Source of the DNA: Oscillospiraceae bacterium
GTDB taxonomy: Bacteria; Bacillota; Clostridia; Oscillospirales; Oscillospiraceae
Assembly (NCBI GenBank): GCA_017436955.1
Contig: JAFSCD010000001.1
Coordinates: 1-64,000 of the forward strand
Direction: 5' to 3'
DNA: 64,000 nucleotides
The first letter of the stretch is position 1, and each line of letters opens with the position of its first letter. The notes beneath the pieces are model-generated. The model saw only the letters and a program-made list of their open reading frames with translations, was not told the DNA's origin and did not search any database. The position numbers and the translations under genes are program-made. Shown here piece by piece: positions 1-8,160 of the stretch.

Positions 1-259
1 ATTGGACTCACCCTTTCTGTACTTTTATGATAGTCGATGAATGCCAGTTTTTCAAGATGGTATGTTGAACGAAAAAATAGTGTCGAGAAGTTCTGGAAAC
101 ACAAAGAAATAATGCAAAAGGTAGAATCTTTTTTTGCGGAATAAATCGTAATTGACAGTGAGTAATTGCTTGTGATAAAATAACAATGTTGGGTATATAA
201 ATAAATGCCGACGAACAAATATGCCACCTTAGTTTCTGGTTGACCGAAAAAGTGATGAA
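1..259. other. AT-rich end of a probable integrated element, no gene recognised
   Basis: This stretch is clearly more AT-rich than the rest of the window. The only open frame of any length (minus strand, positions 8-277) has no recognisable motif and no convincing ribosome binding site. The region sits inside the tRNA-Asn fragment at 579-623, so it most likely belongs to a mobile element whose body lies to the left of the window. Confidence 0.4.
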
Positions 260-261
260 AT

Positions 262-545
262 ATTTTTTGGACACCATAAAAGCTATGGAAAGGGTTAACG
301 TCCATTGCTTTAAATAAGTCCACTATTTCAAATCGGAAGTTGAGATAATGGACTACATAGATACAATGGAACTATGTCTCCTATCATTTTTTATAAGGTC
401 ATTGGTTCACAGGTCTAAAAATACCGGGGAGGCTGACTGGAAAACCGGTGTAAAACTTTTTGGACGCTGTAAAAATAATGGAATAGAAATTAATCCATTA
501 CTTTGAATAAGTCCATTATTACAGGGGAAATTTGAGATAATGGAC
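262..545. repeat. Two imperfect ~195-bp tandem units with internal inverted repeats
   Basis: Two copies of a related sequence lie at about 262-353 and 457-545. Each contains a 9-bp inverted repeat: GTCCACTAT (318-326) facing ATAATGGAC (345-353), and GTCCATTAT (511-519) facing ATAATGGAC (537-545). The offset between copies is 192-195 bp. The same offset relates aggtcattggttca (396-409) to the tRNA T-arm segment aggtcgttggttca (591-604), so each unit seems to end in a tRNA-like 3' segment, the first one decayed. Inverted repeats close to a tRNA attachment site fit integrase arm sites, but that is inference. Confidence 0.55.
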
Positions 546-578
546 GCAAAAAAATTAGTGGAGAATTTCTTCCGATAA

Positions 579-623
579 CTGTTAATCCGCAGGTCGTTGG
601 TTCAAGTCCAACAAGGGGAGCCA
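579..623 (+). pseudogene. 3' half of tRNA-Asn (attachment-site remnant)
   Basis: The sequence runs from an anticodon loop CTGTTAA (anticodon GTT, Asn) through a T arm with GTTGG/CCAAC pairing around TTCAAGT, to an acceptor 3' strand AAGGGGA followed by GCCA. No D arm or 5' acceptor strand precedes it; upstream DNA is AT-rich and unrelated. It is followed directly by a strong terminator hairpin, as expected for the original end of a tRNA gene. This is the typical scar left when an element integrates into the 3' end of a tRNA and rebuilds the whole gene at its other end, which would lie left of the window. Confidence 0.75.
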
Positions 624-627
624 AAAA

Positions 628-657
628 ATCCTGAATGCGATAGCGTTCAGGATTTTT
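628..657 (+). terminator. Rho-independent terminator after the tRNA-Asn remnant
   Basis: An 11-bp stem (atcctgaatgc / gcgttcaggat) with a GATA loop is followed by a T run. A partial second copy of the 3' arm (gcattcaggatttttt) appears at about 695-711, flanked by oppositely oriented purine/pyrimidine repeats built on 'ttacttctta'. Confidence 0.7.
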
Positions 658-764
658 ACTTCTTACCTCTTACTTCTTCACTCTTACCTAAGTTGCATTC
701 AGGATTTTTTGGAAAGTAATAAGTAATAGGTAAGAAGTAATAAGTATTTTTGCAAGGCGTTGCC

Positions 765-793
765 TTGCTCTTTTTGTTTTATAGTGGTATAAT
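765..793 (+). promoter_or_regulatory. Sigma-A promoter for the DUF3267 gene
   Basis: TTGCTC at 765-770 and TATAAT at 788-793 are separated by 17 bp and lie just upstream of the start codon at 818. Confidence 0.6.
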
Positions 794-817
794 GAATATA
801 TGAAAGGCGGTGATGAT

Positions 818-1396
818 ATGAAAGCATTCGAAACTTTGCCGGAAGGCTATGGCGAATTTTATACGGTCGATCTGCAGAAGAACAAGAAAATGTCGTTGGT
901 TGTCAATCTGCTGGCAGCGGTGATTGCGGTTCTGATGATCGTACCGATGCATTTTGCCGTGCCGGTCAACACGATGTTCAGCATGGAAAGCGGCATGCAG
1001 AATTACTACATCCGGTTTGGTGCGCTGCTGGTGCTGATGGTTTTGTATATGATTCTGCATGAGCTGGTGCACGGCGTTGCTATGAAAATTTGTGGCACGA
1101 AAAAGGTGAAATACGGCTTTACTGGCCTGTATGCGTTTGCCGGCAGCAAGGATTTTTACAACAAAAAGGCCTACATATTTATTGCGCTGGCGCCGGTGGT
1201 ACTTTGGGGAATCGTTCTGGCGGTCATCAACGCGCTTGTCCCGGTGGAATGGTTCTGGATCGTTTATATGATACAGATCATCAACGTGTCCGGCGCTGCC
1301 GGAGATCTGTTTGTGACGGCGAAATTCTCCCGGATGCCCGGTGATATTCTGGTGCAGGACTATGGCGTGGGCATGACCGTTTATTCCAAGGAATAA
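818..1396 (+). CDS. DUF3267 membrane metalloprotease-like protein
   Basis: This 192-residue membrane protein carries HELVHG in a transmembrane context (around residue 83), the hallmark of the DUF3267 family, which resembles membrane-embedded zinc metalloproteases. About four hydrophobic segments are visible. The start is taken at 818 because AAAGGCGGTGAT lies just before that ATG, whereas the ATG at 800 overlaps the promoter and has no ribosome binding site. No second zinc-ligand motif is evident and proteolysis has not been shown for most of the family, so catalytic function is inferred. The YcxB-like gene follows in the same direction with a nearly identical ribosome binding site. Confidence 0.8.
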   Translation: MKAFETLPEGYGEFYTVDLQKNKKMSLVVNLLAAVIAVLMIVPMHFAVPVNTMFSMESGMQNYYIRFGALLVLMVLYMILHELVHGVAMKICGTKKVKYGFTGLYAFAGSKDFYNKKAYIFIALAPVVLWGIVLAVINALVPVEWFWIVYMIQIINVSGAAGDLFVTAKFSRMPGDILVQDYGVGMTVYSKE

Positions 1397-1478
1397 AGTT
1401 TCGCGTTATCTGATTTTGAAAAGCGCTCTCTCGGGCAGCGCGCCAAAGTGATAAATTGACGAAAAAGGCGGTGATCGT

Positions 1479-2132
1479 ATGAGCAAAAATGAAAACCGTG
1501 AGGAATGTACACCTGTTTACAGCACCAGGTTTGTGTTCGACAAGGAGCTGTACAACGATTTTTGCCTGGCTTCTTACAATAGAGCAAAGAAGGTGTTTTT
1601 GTTCTTTCTCGTGATGTCTGCCTGGCTGATCTGGATCAATCTTTTGGGCGGTAATTATACGCTTGTTCTCTGGTTTGCGCCCACGATCTGCTTTATATCC
1701 TGCCTGATCTATTTCAGGACGAAGCAGGCGATCCGTGTCGGATTTGAACGGATGGTGCTTACCGGGGGAAAAGAAATTGACGTGCGCTATGCATTTTATG
1801 AAGATAAAATCGTCGCGCACAGCGATGGATCGGCAAGGGATATTTTTTACGAGCAGGTTACAAAGCTATTTGAGACGAAGCGCTTTCTTCTGCTCTATCT
1901 GAAGCACGATGTGTATGTGACAGTTGAAAAAAGCGGATTGGATGCCAGCATAGAAGCGGTCAAGGCTTTCTTCGTGAGGAAATGCACGCTGGTGAAGAAG
2001 AAAAAGTTTATTGACTGCTCCGGCGACATGAAATGGTCGCTGGTATTCCTGGTGGCGCTGATCGTTGTTGCCACCGTTGGCGCCGTTTTTGCGTGGATAT
2101 TGAATGGCGGAAGCATTTTGAAGCAAATTTGA
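1479..2132 (+). CDS. YcxB-like membrane protein
   Basis: A 217-residue protein with two adjacent transmembrane segments near residues 38-80, a soluble middle domain resembling the YcxB-like C-terminal domain (YAFYEDKIVAHSDGSARDIFYEQVTKL), and a final transmembrane segment near residues 187-208. The pattern in which the field Y-x-D-K-I is followed by 'Y..V..L.E....LLLY' is typical of YcxB-like proteins, whose role is unknown. AAAGGCGGTGAT precedes the start. It probably shares a transcript with the DUF3267 gene 82 bp upstream and ends at the hairpin at 2175-2208. Confidence 0.65.
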   Translation: MSKNENREECTPVYSTRFVFDKELYNDFCLASYNRAKKVFLFFLVMSAWLIWINLLGGNYTLVLWFAPTICFISCLIYFRTKQAIRVGFERMVLTGGKEIDVRYAFYEDKIVAHSDGSARDIFYEQVTKLFETKRFLLLYLKHDVYVTVEKSGLDASIEAVKAFFVRKCTLVKKKKFIDCSGDMKWSLVFLVALIVVATVGAVFAWILNGGSILKQI

Positions 2133-2174
2133 AATGACCGTAAGGCAATTCGGGAACTGATAGAAGAATATGAA

Positions 2175-2208
2175 AAAATGAGCCGTGAGAGGAACTCACG
2201 GCTCATTT
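2175..2208. terminator. Bidirectional terminator between convergent genes
   Basis: A 15-bp stem built on AAAATGAGCCGTGAG with its complement and a 4-5 base loop has an A run on one side and a T run on the other. It serves the YcxB-like gene on the plus strand, and overlaps the last codons of the minus-strand XRE gene. Confidence 0.75.
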
Positions 2209-2420
2209 TCTATATAGATGTTATCGTCTGTAAATAGCAGTATGTCTTCAACCGGGCAGTGCAGGATGTTGCACAGATCGTTGAGGGTCACGGTGCTGAT
2301 GGGGCGATTGTGCTTCAGCCGGTCTAAAAGGCTGCGGCTGATGCCGTAATCGTTGATCAGCTTATAGGTGGATATCCCTCTGTCTTTGAGAGTTTTGTAT
2401 AAAGGCTCGTAGGAAATCAT
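2196..2420 (-). CDS. Small XRE-family HTH regulator
   Basis: A 74-residue Cro/C1-type DNA-binding protein that is almost nothing but the helix-turn-helix: ISTYKLINDYGISRSLLDRL spans the scanning and recognition helices and NDLCNILHCPVEDIL is the conserved fourth and fifth helix. An AGGTGA ribosome binding site lies 4 bases before the chosen ATG at 2420. It is a close relative of the 69-residue protein at 23969-24178, which begins with the same ISYEPL. Targets are unknown; proteins of this size are usually autoregulatory or act as local repressors. Confidence 0.8.
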   Translation of the reverse strand: MISYEPLYKTLKDRGISTYKLINDYGISRSLLDRLKHNRPISTVTLNDLCNILHCPVEDILLFTDDNIYIENEP

Positions 2421-2597
2421 CATATCACCTCGTATGTACAATGATAATTCCTGCTCTATTACTTGACAATGCTCGACAAAAAGAGTATAATTAGCGCACC
2501 CAAAGTGTGCGCCTTTATGTAAAAACAGAGGGTGACCTGCGCGGGGAAACCGTTTTAGCGAAAAAACCGATTGTGACAAACAGATAAGGAGACGATT

Positions 2598-3455
2598 ATG
2601 AAGAAATTTACGAAAATTATCAGCGTGCTGCTGGTGGCGCTGATGCTGGTGTCTTTGGCGGCTTGCAAGCCTGCCGAGGAGAAGCCCACCGAGGCTGCTA
2701 CGCAGCCCACAACCACGCCTACCACTGCGCCTACCACTGCACCTACCGAGGCGCCTACCACTGCACCTACCGAGGTGCCTACAGAAAAGCCTACTGAAGC
2801 GCCTACGGAGAAACCGACCGAAAAGCCTACGGAGAAACCCACCGAAAAGCCCACGCAAAAGCCTACCGAGAAGCCTACGGAAAAGCCTACCGAAGTGCCG
2901 ACCGAAAAACCCACAGAGAAGCCGACCGAGAAGCCTACCAAGCCGAAGGATGAGAATGCGACAAAGATCCTGGGCAAGTGGAAGGGCGAAATTTCCGGCG
3001 AGGCGATGGGTACTGCCATGGGCGTGCTGGGTATGGACATGGAGCTGGAGAACGGAATCATTATGTTCTTCGAGTTTGGCAAGAACGGCAAGGGCAAAAT
3101 GTCTTACGATGAAGAAACCATGATCGAGTTTACCAAGGTAACAGCCTGGCTGACTATGGAAATGATGGCAGAGATGTTTGAAGTGACGGTGGAGGATATG
3201 CTTGCCGAAATAGGAATGACCAAGGAGGAGTATCTGGAGGCGACCGTTGCGGAAATGGATATGGAGGCTATGGAAAGCGCATTTACGTACGAGGTGAAGG
3301 GCGACAAGCTGACGATCGTGGATGAGTTTGATGCCGAGACCGTGATCACCATCGCCTTCAAGGGCGGTAATCTGATAATGAAGGATGCCGTGGAAGAAGG
3401 CTCCGAGGAGCTAATCGCGGAGATGTTCCCCATGACATTGACGCCCGTAAAGTAA
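2598..3455 (+). CDS. Lipoprotein with Pro-Thr-Glu-Lys repeat stalk
   Basis: The 285-residue precursor has a lipoprotein signal peptide with lipobox LAAC (Cys 23), so it should be anchored to the outer face of the membrane. Residues about 29-115 form a stalk of PTEKP/PTEAP/PTTAP units encoded by a ~12-bp DNA repeat, able to change length by slippage. The C-terminal domain (about 120-285) starts with ILGKWKGEISGEAMG, a pattern seen in lipocalin-like/DUF5640-type domains, and is very rich in Met, Glu and Asp. Strong GGAG-type site before the ATG. Function unknown; probably a wall-spanning surface protein. Confidence 0.75.
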   Translation: MKKFTKIISVLLVALMLVSLAACKPAEEKPTEAATQPTTTPTTAPTTAPTEAPTTAPTEVPTEKPTEAPTEKPTEKPTEKPTEKPTQKPTEKPTEKPTEVPTEKPTEKPTEKPTKPKDENATKILGKWKGEISGEAMGTAMGVLGMDMELENGIIMFFEFGKNGKGKMSYDEETMIEFTKVTAWLTMEMMAEMFEVTVEDMLAEIGMTKEEYLEATVAEMDMEAMESAFTYEVKGDKLTIVDEFDAETVITIAFKGGNLIMKDAVEEGSEELIAEMFPMTLTPVK

Positions 3456-3465
3456 AAATGTGAAG

Positions 3466-3499
3466 AAAACCGCCAGGTCGAAAGACCTGGCGGTTTTTT
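3466..3499 (+). terminator. Terminator of the lipoprotein gene
   Basis: A 13-bp GC-rich stem (AAACCGCCAGGTC and complement) with a GAAA loop is followed by a T run. Confidence 0.85.
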
Positions 3500-3506
3500 A
3501 TATTAC

Positions 3507-3530
3507 GGGCGATTCGTGAATCGACCCTAC
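3507..3530. repeat. Dispersed palindrome, 'gggcgattcgtgaatcg' family
   Basis: An imperfect palindrome centred on GATTCGTGAATC. Related copies lie at 4495-4518, 20539-20561 and, in the other orientation, 24214-24238. All are intergenic and close to terminators or gene ends. Confidence 0.7.
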
Positions 3531-3534
3531 AGTT

Positions 3535-3750
3535 CTATTTGTGCAGTTTGGGGTTATTTGTTCTATCAAGCAGGTAGTCGATGCTGACGTTATAATAATC
3601 GGCCAGTTTGATCAAGACCTCGGCAGTCAGGGAAATGACACCGGTTTCGTACTGGGAGTAGGTGTTCTGCGACACATTTAAGTATTGAGCAATCTCTTTC
3701 TGCCGGATGTCACGATCTTCCCGGATGCCCCGCAAGTTCTTGAATTGCAT
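3535..3750 (-). CDS. XRE-family HTH regulator
   Basis: A 71-residue Cro/C1-type regulator: IREDRDIRQKEIAQYL and VSQNTYSQYETG give the classical helix-turn-helix, followed by LIKLADYYNVSIDYLL, the hallmark of SinR/HTH_3-like repressors. The start is set at 3750 because GAGGTGATTATT then gives correct spacing; the GTG nine bases earlier overlaps the ribosome binding site. It is divergent from the zinc-ribbon gene at 3869, so it may control the shared 118-bp AT-rich interval, but no clear operator was found there. Confidence 0.85.
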   Translation of the reverse strand: MQFKNLRGIREDRDIRQKEIAQYLNVSQNTYSQYETGVISLTAEVLIKLADYYNVSIDYLLDRTNNPKLHK

Positions 3751-3868
3751 AATAATCACCTCAAGGTTATTATGCTTTATCTGGAATAAAGATATTGACT
3801 TTTATCTGTAATACAGATATAATTTCAGTGTCGATTTTCGACAGAAATAAATAAGGAGAGAAAAGTTT

Positions 3869-4399
3869 ATGAAATTCTGTTCAAAATGCGGGAAAGAGCT
3901 TATGGACGAAGCGGTATTTTGTCCCGGTTGCGGTTGCGCAGTTAGCGGGGCGAATATGTATAAGGATGTGAATGTGCAACAGATGGATAGCCAGGTTTTG
4001 CTAAGAAAATTACAGCGCAAACTAAAGGCAGAGATACAGTTATGGATGTGCATCGGCATTGCACAGGCAGTTATCGGCTTAATTTTACTTGTTAATGCCC
4101 TTGATGGAGAGTTCTTTATTGGACTTCCAATTTCGCTGTTTGTTATTTCGATTGTGAATTTGTGTTCTTCTGCTGAAAGAAAGAAATTCTCTAGAGCGAT
4201 TGATGGGAAACCCGTTGGTATTGTTAAGCGGTATGAGCCGTTTTATACGTATGTCTTAAATTTTGCATATAATCTTATTTTTGGCGGTGTAATTGGTATT
4301 GCTGGTTCTATTTACGGAATTATGACAAGAAATTTTGTGCTAAAAAATGAAAGCGCTTTCCTAACAATGGAAAAAGAGTGCACGATTGATAATCAGTAA
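3869..4399 (+). CDS. Zinc-ribbon membrane protein
   Basis: The 176-residue protein starts with a zinc ribbon (CSKCGKEL ... CPGCGCAVSG, residues 4-27) of the 'zinc_ribbon_2' type, followed by a helical linker and two to three transmembrane segments (about residues 60-95 and 125-150). Such proteins are common in Firmicutes and mostly uncharacterised. AGGAGAG precedes the ATG. The gene is distinctly AT-rich compared with the proline operon that follows, which may reflect recent acquisition. Confidence 0.65.
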   Translation: MKFCSKCGKELMDEAVFCPGCGCAVSGANMYKDVNVQQMDSQVLLRKLQRKLKAEIQLWMCIGIAQAVIGLILLVNALDGEFFIGLPISLFVISIVNLCSSAERKKFSRAIDGKPVGIVKRYEPFYTYVLNFAYNLIFGGVIGIAGSIYGIMTRNFVLKNESAFLTMEKECTIDNQ

Positions 4400-4460
4400 G
4401 CTGAGCGTCGCTTAGTTGCGCCTGTTTTTAGAATAGTTCAAATGGAATGTGAGATATAGC

Positions 4461-4492
4461 AAAAGACGGTTACGAAAGTAACCGTCTTTTTT
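4461..4492 (+). terminator. Terminator of the zinc-ribbon gene
   Basis: Stem AAAAGACGGTTAC with its complement, GAAA loop, then TTTTTT. Repeats of the palindrome family fill the space to about 4600. Confidence 0.85.
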
Positions 4493-4611
4493 GTGGGCGA
4501 TTCGTGAATTGCCCCTACAAACCCTCTCCCCGGGATAGGGGTAAACTACCCCAGTCTTTTTGTAAGGCAAAAAGACAGCCCCCTCAAAGAGGGGGCCGAG
4601 GGATAGGTGCA

Positions 4612-5394
4612 TTATTTACCGAGTTCCACATTGCGCTTGTAGGCGGCGATGATGGCATCCATCACGGTACCACGGAAGCCCCGCTCCTCCAATGCGCGGA
4701 CACCGGCGATGGTGCTGCCGCCGGGGGAGCAGACGGCGTCCTTCAGCGCCTGGGGCGGCTGCTGGGTGACAAGCGCCATCTCGGCAGCGCCGGAAAGTGT
4801 GGCTGCCGCGTATTTCAGCGCCTTCTCTCTGGGCAGACCGCTGGCAACTGCGCCGTCGGCCATAGCTTCGATGAACATATACACATAAGCCGGTCCGCAG
4901 CCGGAAACGGCGCAGGCGGCGTCGATCAGCTTTTCATCCAGGGCATCCAAAGTGCCGGCATACTGCATATCATTCAGAAAATCTGCCAGGGTGGCTTCAT
5001 CCACCAGGTCATTGCAGCAGTAAAGGATCACACCCTTGCCCACAGCCACGGGGGTGTTGGGCATAATGCGGATCACGGGCAGGCGGCAGCCGGCCAGCTC
5101 CTCGATCCGGGCAACCGTCAGACCGGCGGCCATAGAGATCAGCAGGGGCTTATGCGCTGCCAGCGCCGGCTGTAAAGGGCGCAGGACGTCTGCCATCATC
5201 TGGGGCTTAACGCCCAAAAACACACGCCGGCAGGCGGCAGCCTCGGCAACGGTGCCATAGGCGCAGCCCAGTTCGGCGGCAAGCACGGCGGCTTTTCCGG
5301 AACGGTCAGAAAGAAGCAGATCGGTGGTGGTTTTGCTTAATGCCTTGGCAAGGGCGCTACCCATATTGCCGCAGCCGAGAAATCCATATTTCAT
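4612..5394 (-). CDS. proC: Pyrroline-5-carboxylate reductase
   Basis: ProC reduces pyrroline-5-carboxylate to proline with NAD(P)H, the last step of proline synthesis in the cytosol. The 260 residues are the normal length. The N-terminal Rossmann motif GFLGCGNMGSALAKAL and the family signature MPNTPVAVGKGV, followed by the C-terminal helical dimerisation domain with PGGSTIAGVRALE, are all present. The start at 5394 is preceded by AAGGAGG at ideal spacing. Third gene of proB-proA-proC; it begins 10 bases after proA ends. Confidence 0.95.
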   Translation of the reverse strand: MKYGFLGCGNMGSALAKALSKTTTDLLLSDRSGKAAVLAAELGCAYGTVAEAAACRRVFLGVKPQMMADVLRPLQPALAAHKPLLISMAAGLTVARIEELAGCRLPVIRIMPNTPVAVGKGVILYCCNDLVDEATLADFLNDMQYAGTLDALDEKLIDAACAVSGCGPAYVYMFIEAMADGAVASGLPREKALKYAAATLSGAAEMALVTQQPPQALKDAVCSPGGSTIAGVRALEERGFRGTVMDAIIAAYKRNVELGK

Positions 5395-5404
5395 AATGAC
5401 CTCC

Positions 5405-6631
5405 TTAACGGATATGTCCGTCACCGGTGATGATGTACTTATAGGCGGTCAGCTCCGCAAGACCCATAGGGCCACGGGCGTGGAGCTTTTGGGTGGAGAT
5501 GCCCATTTCGCAGCCCAAGCCAAATTCGCCGCCATCGGTGAAGCGGGTAGAGGCGTTGACGTACACGGCGGCGCTGTCCACACCGGCGGTGAAGCTGCGT
5601 ATGGCATCTTCGCTGTGGGTGACGATAGCTTCGCTGTGACCGGTGGAATGGGCGCTGATGTGGGCGACGGCTTCGTGAACGCCGTCTACGCACTTGACTG
5701 CCAGAATATAGTCCAGAAATTCGGTGTCGAAATCGGCCTCGCCGGCTCTTATGCCGGGGATGAGGGACCGGGCGATTTCGTCCAGACGAAGCTCCACCCG
5801 ATCAGCCAGCCGGGCGTGAAGCAGGGGCAGGAAATCTGCGGCGATGGATTTGTCCACCAGCAGGACCTCCGCGGCGTTGCAGACACTGGGGCGGCTGGTT
5901 TTGGCGTTTTCGATGATGGAAAGCGCCATATCGAAATCAGCGGAGCTTTCCACATATACGTGGCAGATGCCGGTGCCGGTGGCGATGCAGGGTACGGTGG
6001 CCTGCTGCAGACAGGCGTTGATCAGACCGGCGCCTCCACGGGGGATCAGCAGGTCGATATAGCCATTGGCGGTCATCAGCGCGGTGGCGCTGGCGCGGGA
6101 GGTATCCTGCACCAGATGGATGGCGTTTTCGGTGATGTCCACGGAGCGCAGACCTTCACGCAGGGCGTTTACGATGGTATTGGCAGAGCGGAAGGCTTCC
6201 TTGCCACCCCGAAGCACGCAGACGTTACCGCTTTTCAGGGCAAGCGCCGCGGCGTCGCTGGTGACGTTAGGGCGGCTTTCGTAGATGATGGCAATAACGC
6301 CCATAGGTACGGAAACCTTGCGGATCTGCAGACCGTCAGGGCGGATATATTCGTCCAGCAGCTTACCCACCGGATCGGGCAGCTTGGCGACTGCGCGGAT
6401 GCCGTTTGCCATAGCAAGGATCCGATCCCCGGTCAGCCGCAGGCGATCCAGCATCACCGGGGAAATAGTGTCCCGGGCGGCATCCATATCCAATGCGTTG
6501 GCGGCGAGAATGTCGGCGGTGCGGGCTACAAGCGCATCCGCCATCGCTTCCAGAGCGGCGTTTTTCTGCGCCGGGGTCAGCCGGGCGATCTCAAGCTTTG
6601 CCGCTTTTGCGGCGGTCAACATTTCTTTCAT
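5405..6631 (-). CDS. proA: Glutamate-5-semialdehyde dehydrogenase (gamma-glutamyl phosphate reductase)
   Basis: ProA uses NADPH to reduce the gamma-glutamyl phosphate made by ProB. The 408-residue protein has the aldehyde-dehydrogenase fold; the active-site Cys is in the segment [14 protein letters not shown], and LPRGG-like and [23 protein letters not shown] segments are typical of ProA. Its start overlaps the proB stop by 4 bases (ATGA), so the two are translationally coupled; channelling of the labile acyl phosphate between ProB and ProA is known in the family. Confidence 0.95.
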   Translation of the reverse strand: MKEMLTAAKAAKLEIARLTPAQKNAALEAMADALVARTADILAANALDMDAARDTISPVMLDRLRLTGDRILAMANGIRAVAKLPDPVGKLLDEYIRPDGLQIRKVSVPMGVIAIIYESRPNVTSDAAALALKSGNVCVLRGGKEAFRSANTIVNALREGLRSVDITENAIHLVQDTSRASATALMTANGYIDLLIPRGGAGLINACLQQATVPCIATGTGICHVYVESSADFDMALSIIENAKTSRPSVCNAAEVLLVDKSIAADFLPLLHARLADRVELRLDEIARSLIPGIRAGEADFDTEFLDYILAVKCVDGVHEAVAHISAHSTGHSEAIVTHSEDAIRSFTAGVDSAAVYVNASTRFTDGGEFGLGCEMGISTQKLHARGPMGLAELTAYKYIITGDGHIR

Positions 6632-7398
6632 TTTCCTTCTCCCACAAAGGCGGTGCCGACCGGCTTGCCGTCGATGATGTCATAGAGGATGGCAGGATTT
6701 CTGCCGTTGGCAATAATCATATCGCAGCCGCAGCCCAGGCAGATCTTTGCTGCCTGCAGCTTGGTGACCATACCGCCGGTGCCCAAATTGGAGCCGCTGA
6801 CGCCGGCGATGGACAGAATATAATCGTCAATGGCGGTGACGCGGGGGATCAGCCGGGCGTTTGGATCATTGTGGGGATCGGCGGTGTACAGACCGTCAAT
6901 ATCCGACAGCAGCACCAGCAGCCGGGCATTGATGCTCTCGGCTACGATTGCGGCGAGGGTATCGTTATCGCCGATGACGATCTCGTCGGTGGCGACGGTG
7001 TCGTTTTCGTTGATGATGGGCAGAGCGCCCAGCTCCAGCAGACGGTTTAAGGTGTTGCTGAAGTTCTGATGGCGGATGTCGTTGCGGGTATCATCGCCGG
7101 TGATCAGCAGCTGGGCAACGGTATGGTGGTACTCGGAGAACAGCTTGTCATAGGTGTACATCAGCTCGCACTGACCTACAGCGGCGGCTGCCTGCTTGGT
7201 GGGAATGTCCGTGGGGCGCTGGCGCAGACCCAGTTTGCTGACACCCATACCGATGGCACCGGAGGAAACCAGAATGACCTCGTGTCCGGCGTTCTTAATA
7301 TCGGAGATGACACGGCAAAGCTCCTCCACCCGGCGGATGTTCAGGTGACCGGTGGAATGTGTCAGGGAGCTGGTGCCGATTTTTACGACGATACGCAT
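6628..7398 (-). CDS. proB: Glutamate 5-kinase, short form without PUA domain
   Basis: ProB phosphorylates glutamate to start proline synthesis. The amino-acid-kinase domain is complete: [10 protein letters not shown] at the N-terminus, [20 protein letters not shown] and [12 protein letters not shown]. At 256 residues it lacks the C-terminal PUA domain of the E. coli enzyme (367 residues); PUA-less forms are known in Firmicutes. First gene of the operon, read from the promoter at 7428-7456, with GGAGG before the start. Confidence 0.95.
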   Translation of the reverse strand: MRIVVKIGTSSLTHSTGHLNIRRVEELCRVISDIKNAGHEVILVSSGAIGMGVSKLGLRQRPTDIPTKQAAAAVGQCELMYTYDKLFSEYHHTVAQLLITGDDTRNDIRHQNFSNTLNRLLELGALPIINENDTVATDEIVIGDNDTLAAIVAESINARLLVLLSDIDGLYTADPHNDPNARLIPRVTAIDDYILSIAGVSGSNLGTGGMVTKLQAAKICLGCGCDMIIANGRNPAILYDIIDGKPVGTAFVGEGK

Positions 7399-7427
7399 AG
7401 CTTCGCCTCCAGAAAAAAGATGTATAC

Positions 7428-7456
7428 ATTATACAGCGCTGTGCATAAAAAGTCAA
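7428..7456 (-). promoter_or_regulatory. Promoter of the proBAC operon
   Basis: On the minus strand TTGACT (7456-7451) and TATAAT (7433-7428) are 17 bp apart, about 30 bases before the proB start. No T-box or other leader fits in the short untranslated region. Confidence 0.85.
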
Positions 7457-7463
7457 ATATAGG

Positions 7464-7491
7464 AAAAAGCACCTCATGCGAGGTGCTTTTT
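7464..7491 (-). terminator. Terminator of the YhhN-like gene
   Basis: A 12-bp stem (AAAAAGCACCTC and complement) with a 4-base loop; it overlaps the last codons of the gene on the minus strand and insulates it from proB. Confidence 0.8.
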
Positions 7492-8160
7492 GCGGCTGCT
7501 CAGGCTGATGAGGACTTGCGAGGGCAAGTAGAACAGCCAGGCCAGATTGAAGGGCGCAAAAATGATACTGTGAAGCAGCGAGCCTTCCGGGATGGGCAGA
7601 TAGCCGCCGGACATTACCTGCAGACCGATGACCGTATCGCACAGCAGAAAAAATACCAGACCGATGGCGAAGAGGGGATAGGTCTTGAATTGCGCAAATG
7701 CCAGGACAATATTGAAGATTAGGTTTACATAATAACAAATGGAAATGACGGCAAGGGGGTCGGTGTTGCTTTTCAAAATAGCGGCGGTGATGATCTCCGC
7801 AATAGCAATCAGCCCCAGGCGGATGAAAATGAGGGCTTTACCGGGACGGGAGCGGTGCAGCATCGCCGCATAAAGACCTTGCGCGCCCAGGAAGAATACC
7901 ATACCCCAGAATTGCTGGATGGGGCTGCAGACCACCAGAAAGAAATCTGCAACCACGGTGCAGGCAAGACCACCGATGATCAATTTGTTCTGACCACGGG
8001 AAAGCGCAAAGGCAAAGCACCCGATGATGGCGGTGTAGGAAGCTGCGGTGAGGAGGATGCCGCCGGCGGTGAGGATGAAATAGTACAGCACGCAGGAAAT
8101 GCCCAGAAAGCAAAGGGTGAGGGCGGCATCCTGCTTTTTCGTCAGGTGTTTCATTGTCAT
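7474..8160 (-). CDS. YhhN/lysoplasmalogenase-family membrane protein
   Basis: A 228-residue protein with about eight transmembrane segments. GLACTVVADFFLVV and FFLLCDTVIGLQ resemble the two aspartate-bearing helices of YhhN/TMEM86 proteins, some of which hydrolyse lysoplasmalogen ether lipids. Identity is moderate and activity is inferred. The start codon overlaps the stop of the upstream fusion gene (ATGA at 8157-8160), showing translational coupling with a nucleotide-metabolism enzyme, an unexpected pairing. Confidence 0.6.
   Translation of the reverse strand: MTMKHLTKKQDAALTLCFLGISCVLYYFILTAGGILLTAASYTAIIGCFAFALSRGQNKLIIGGLACTVVADFFLVVCSPIQQFWGMVFFLGAQGLYAAMLHRSRPGKALIFIRLGLIAIAEIITAAILKSNTDPLAVISICYYVNLIFNIVLAFAQFKTYPLFAIGLVFFLLCDTVIGLQVMSGGYLPIPEGSLLHSIIFAPFNLAWLFYLPSQVLISLSSRKKHLA

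Noticed and set aside
8-277. 89-codon minus-strand frame at the left end
   Set aside because: AT-rich DNA gives long frames by chance; no ribosome binding site, motif or partner gene was found.
2555-3097. Minus-strand frame with 'VGFSVG' repeats
   Set aside because: It is the complement of the Pro-Thr repeat of the lipoprotein, which has a signal peptide, ribosome binding site and terminator on the plus strand.
5324-6685. Long plus-strand frame across proA
   Set aside because: It is antisense to proA, whose catalytic motifs are intact; long antisense frames are common in GC-rich third positions.
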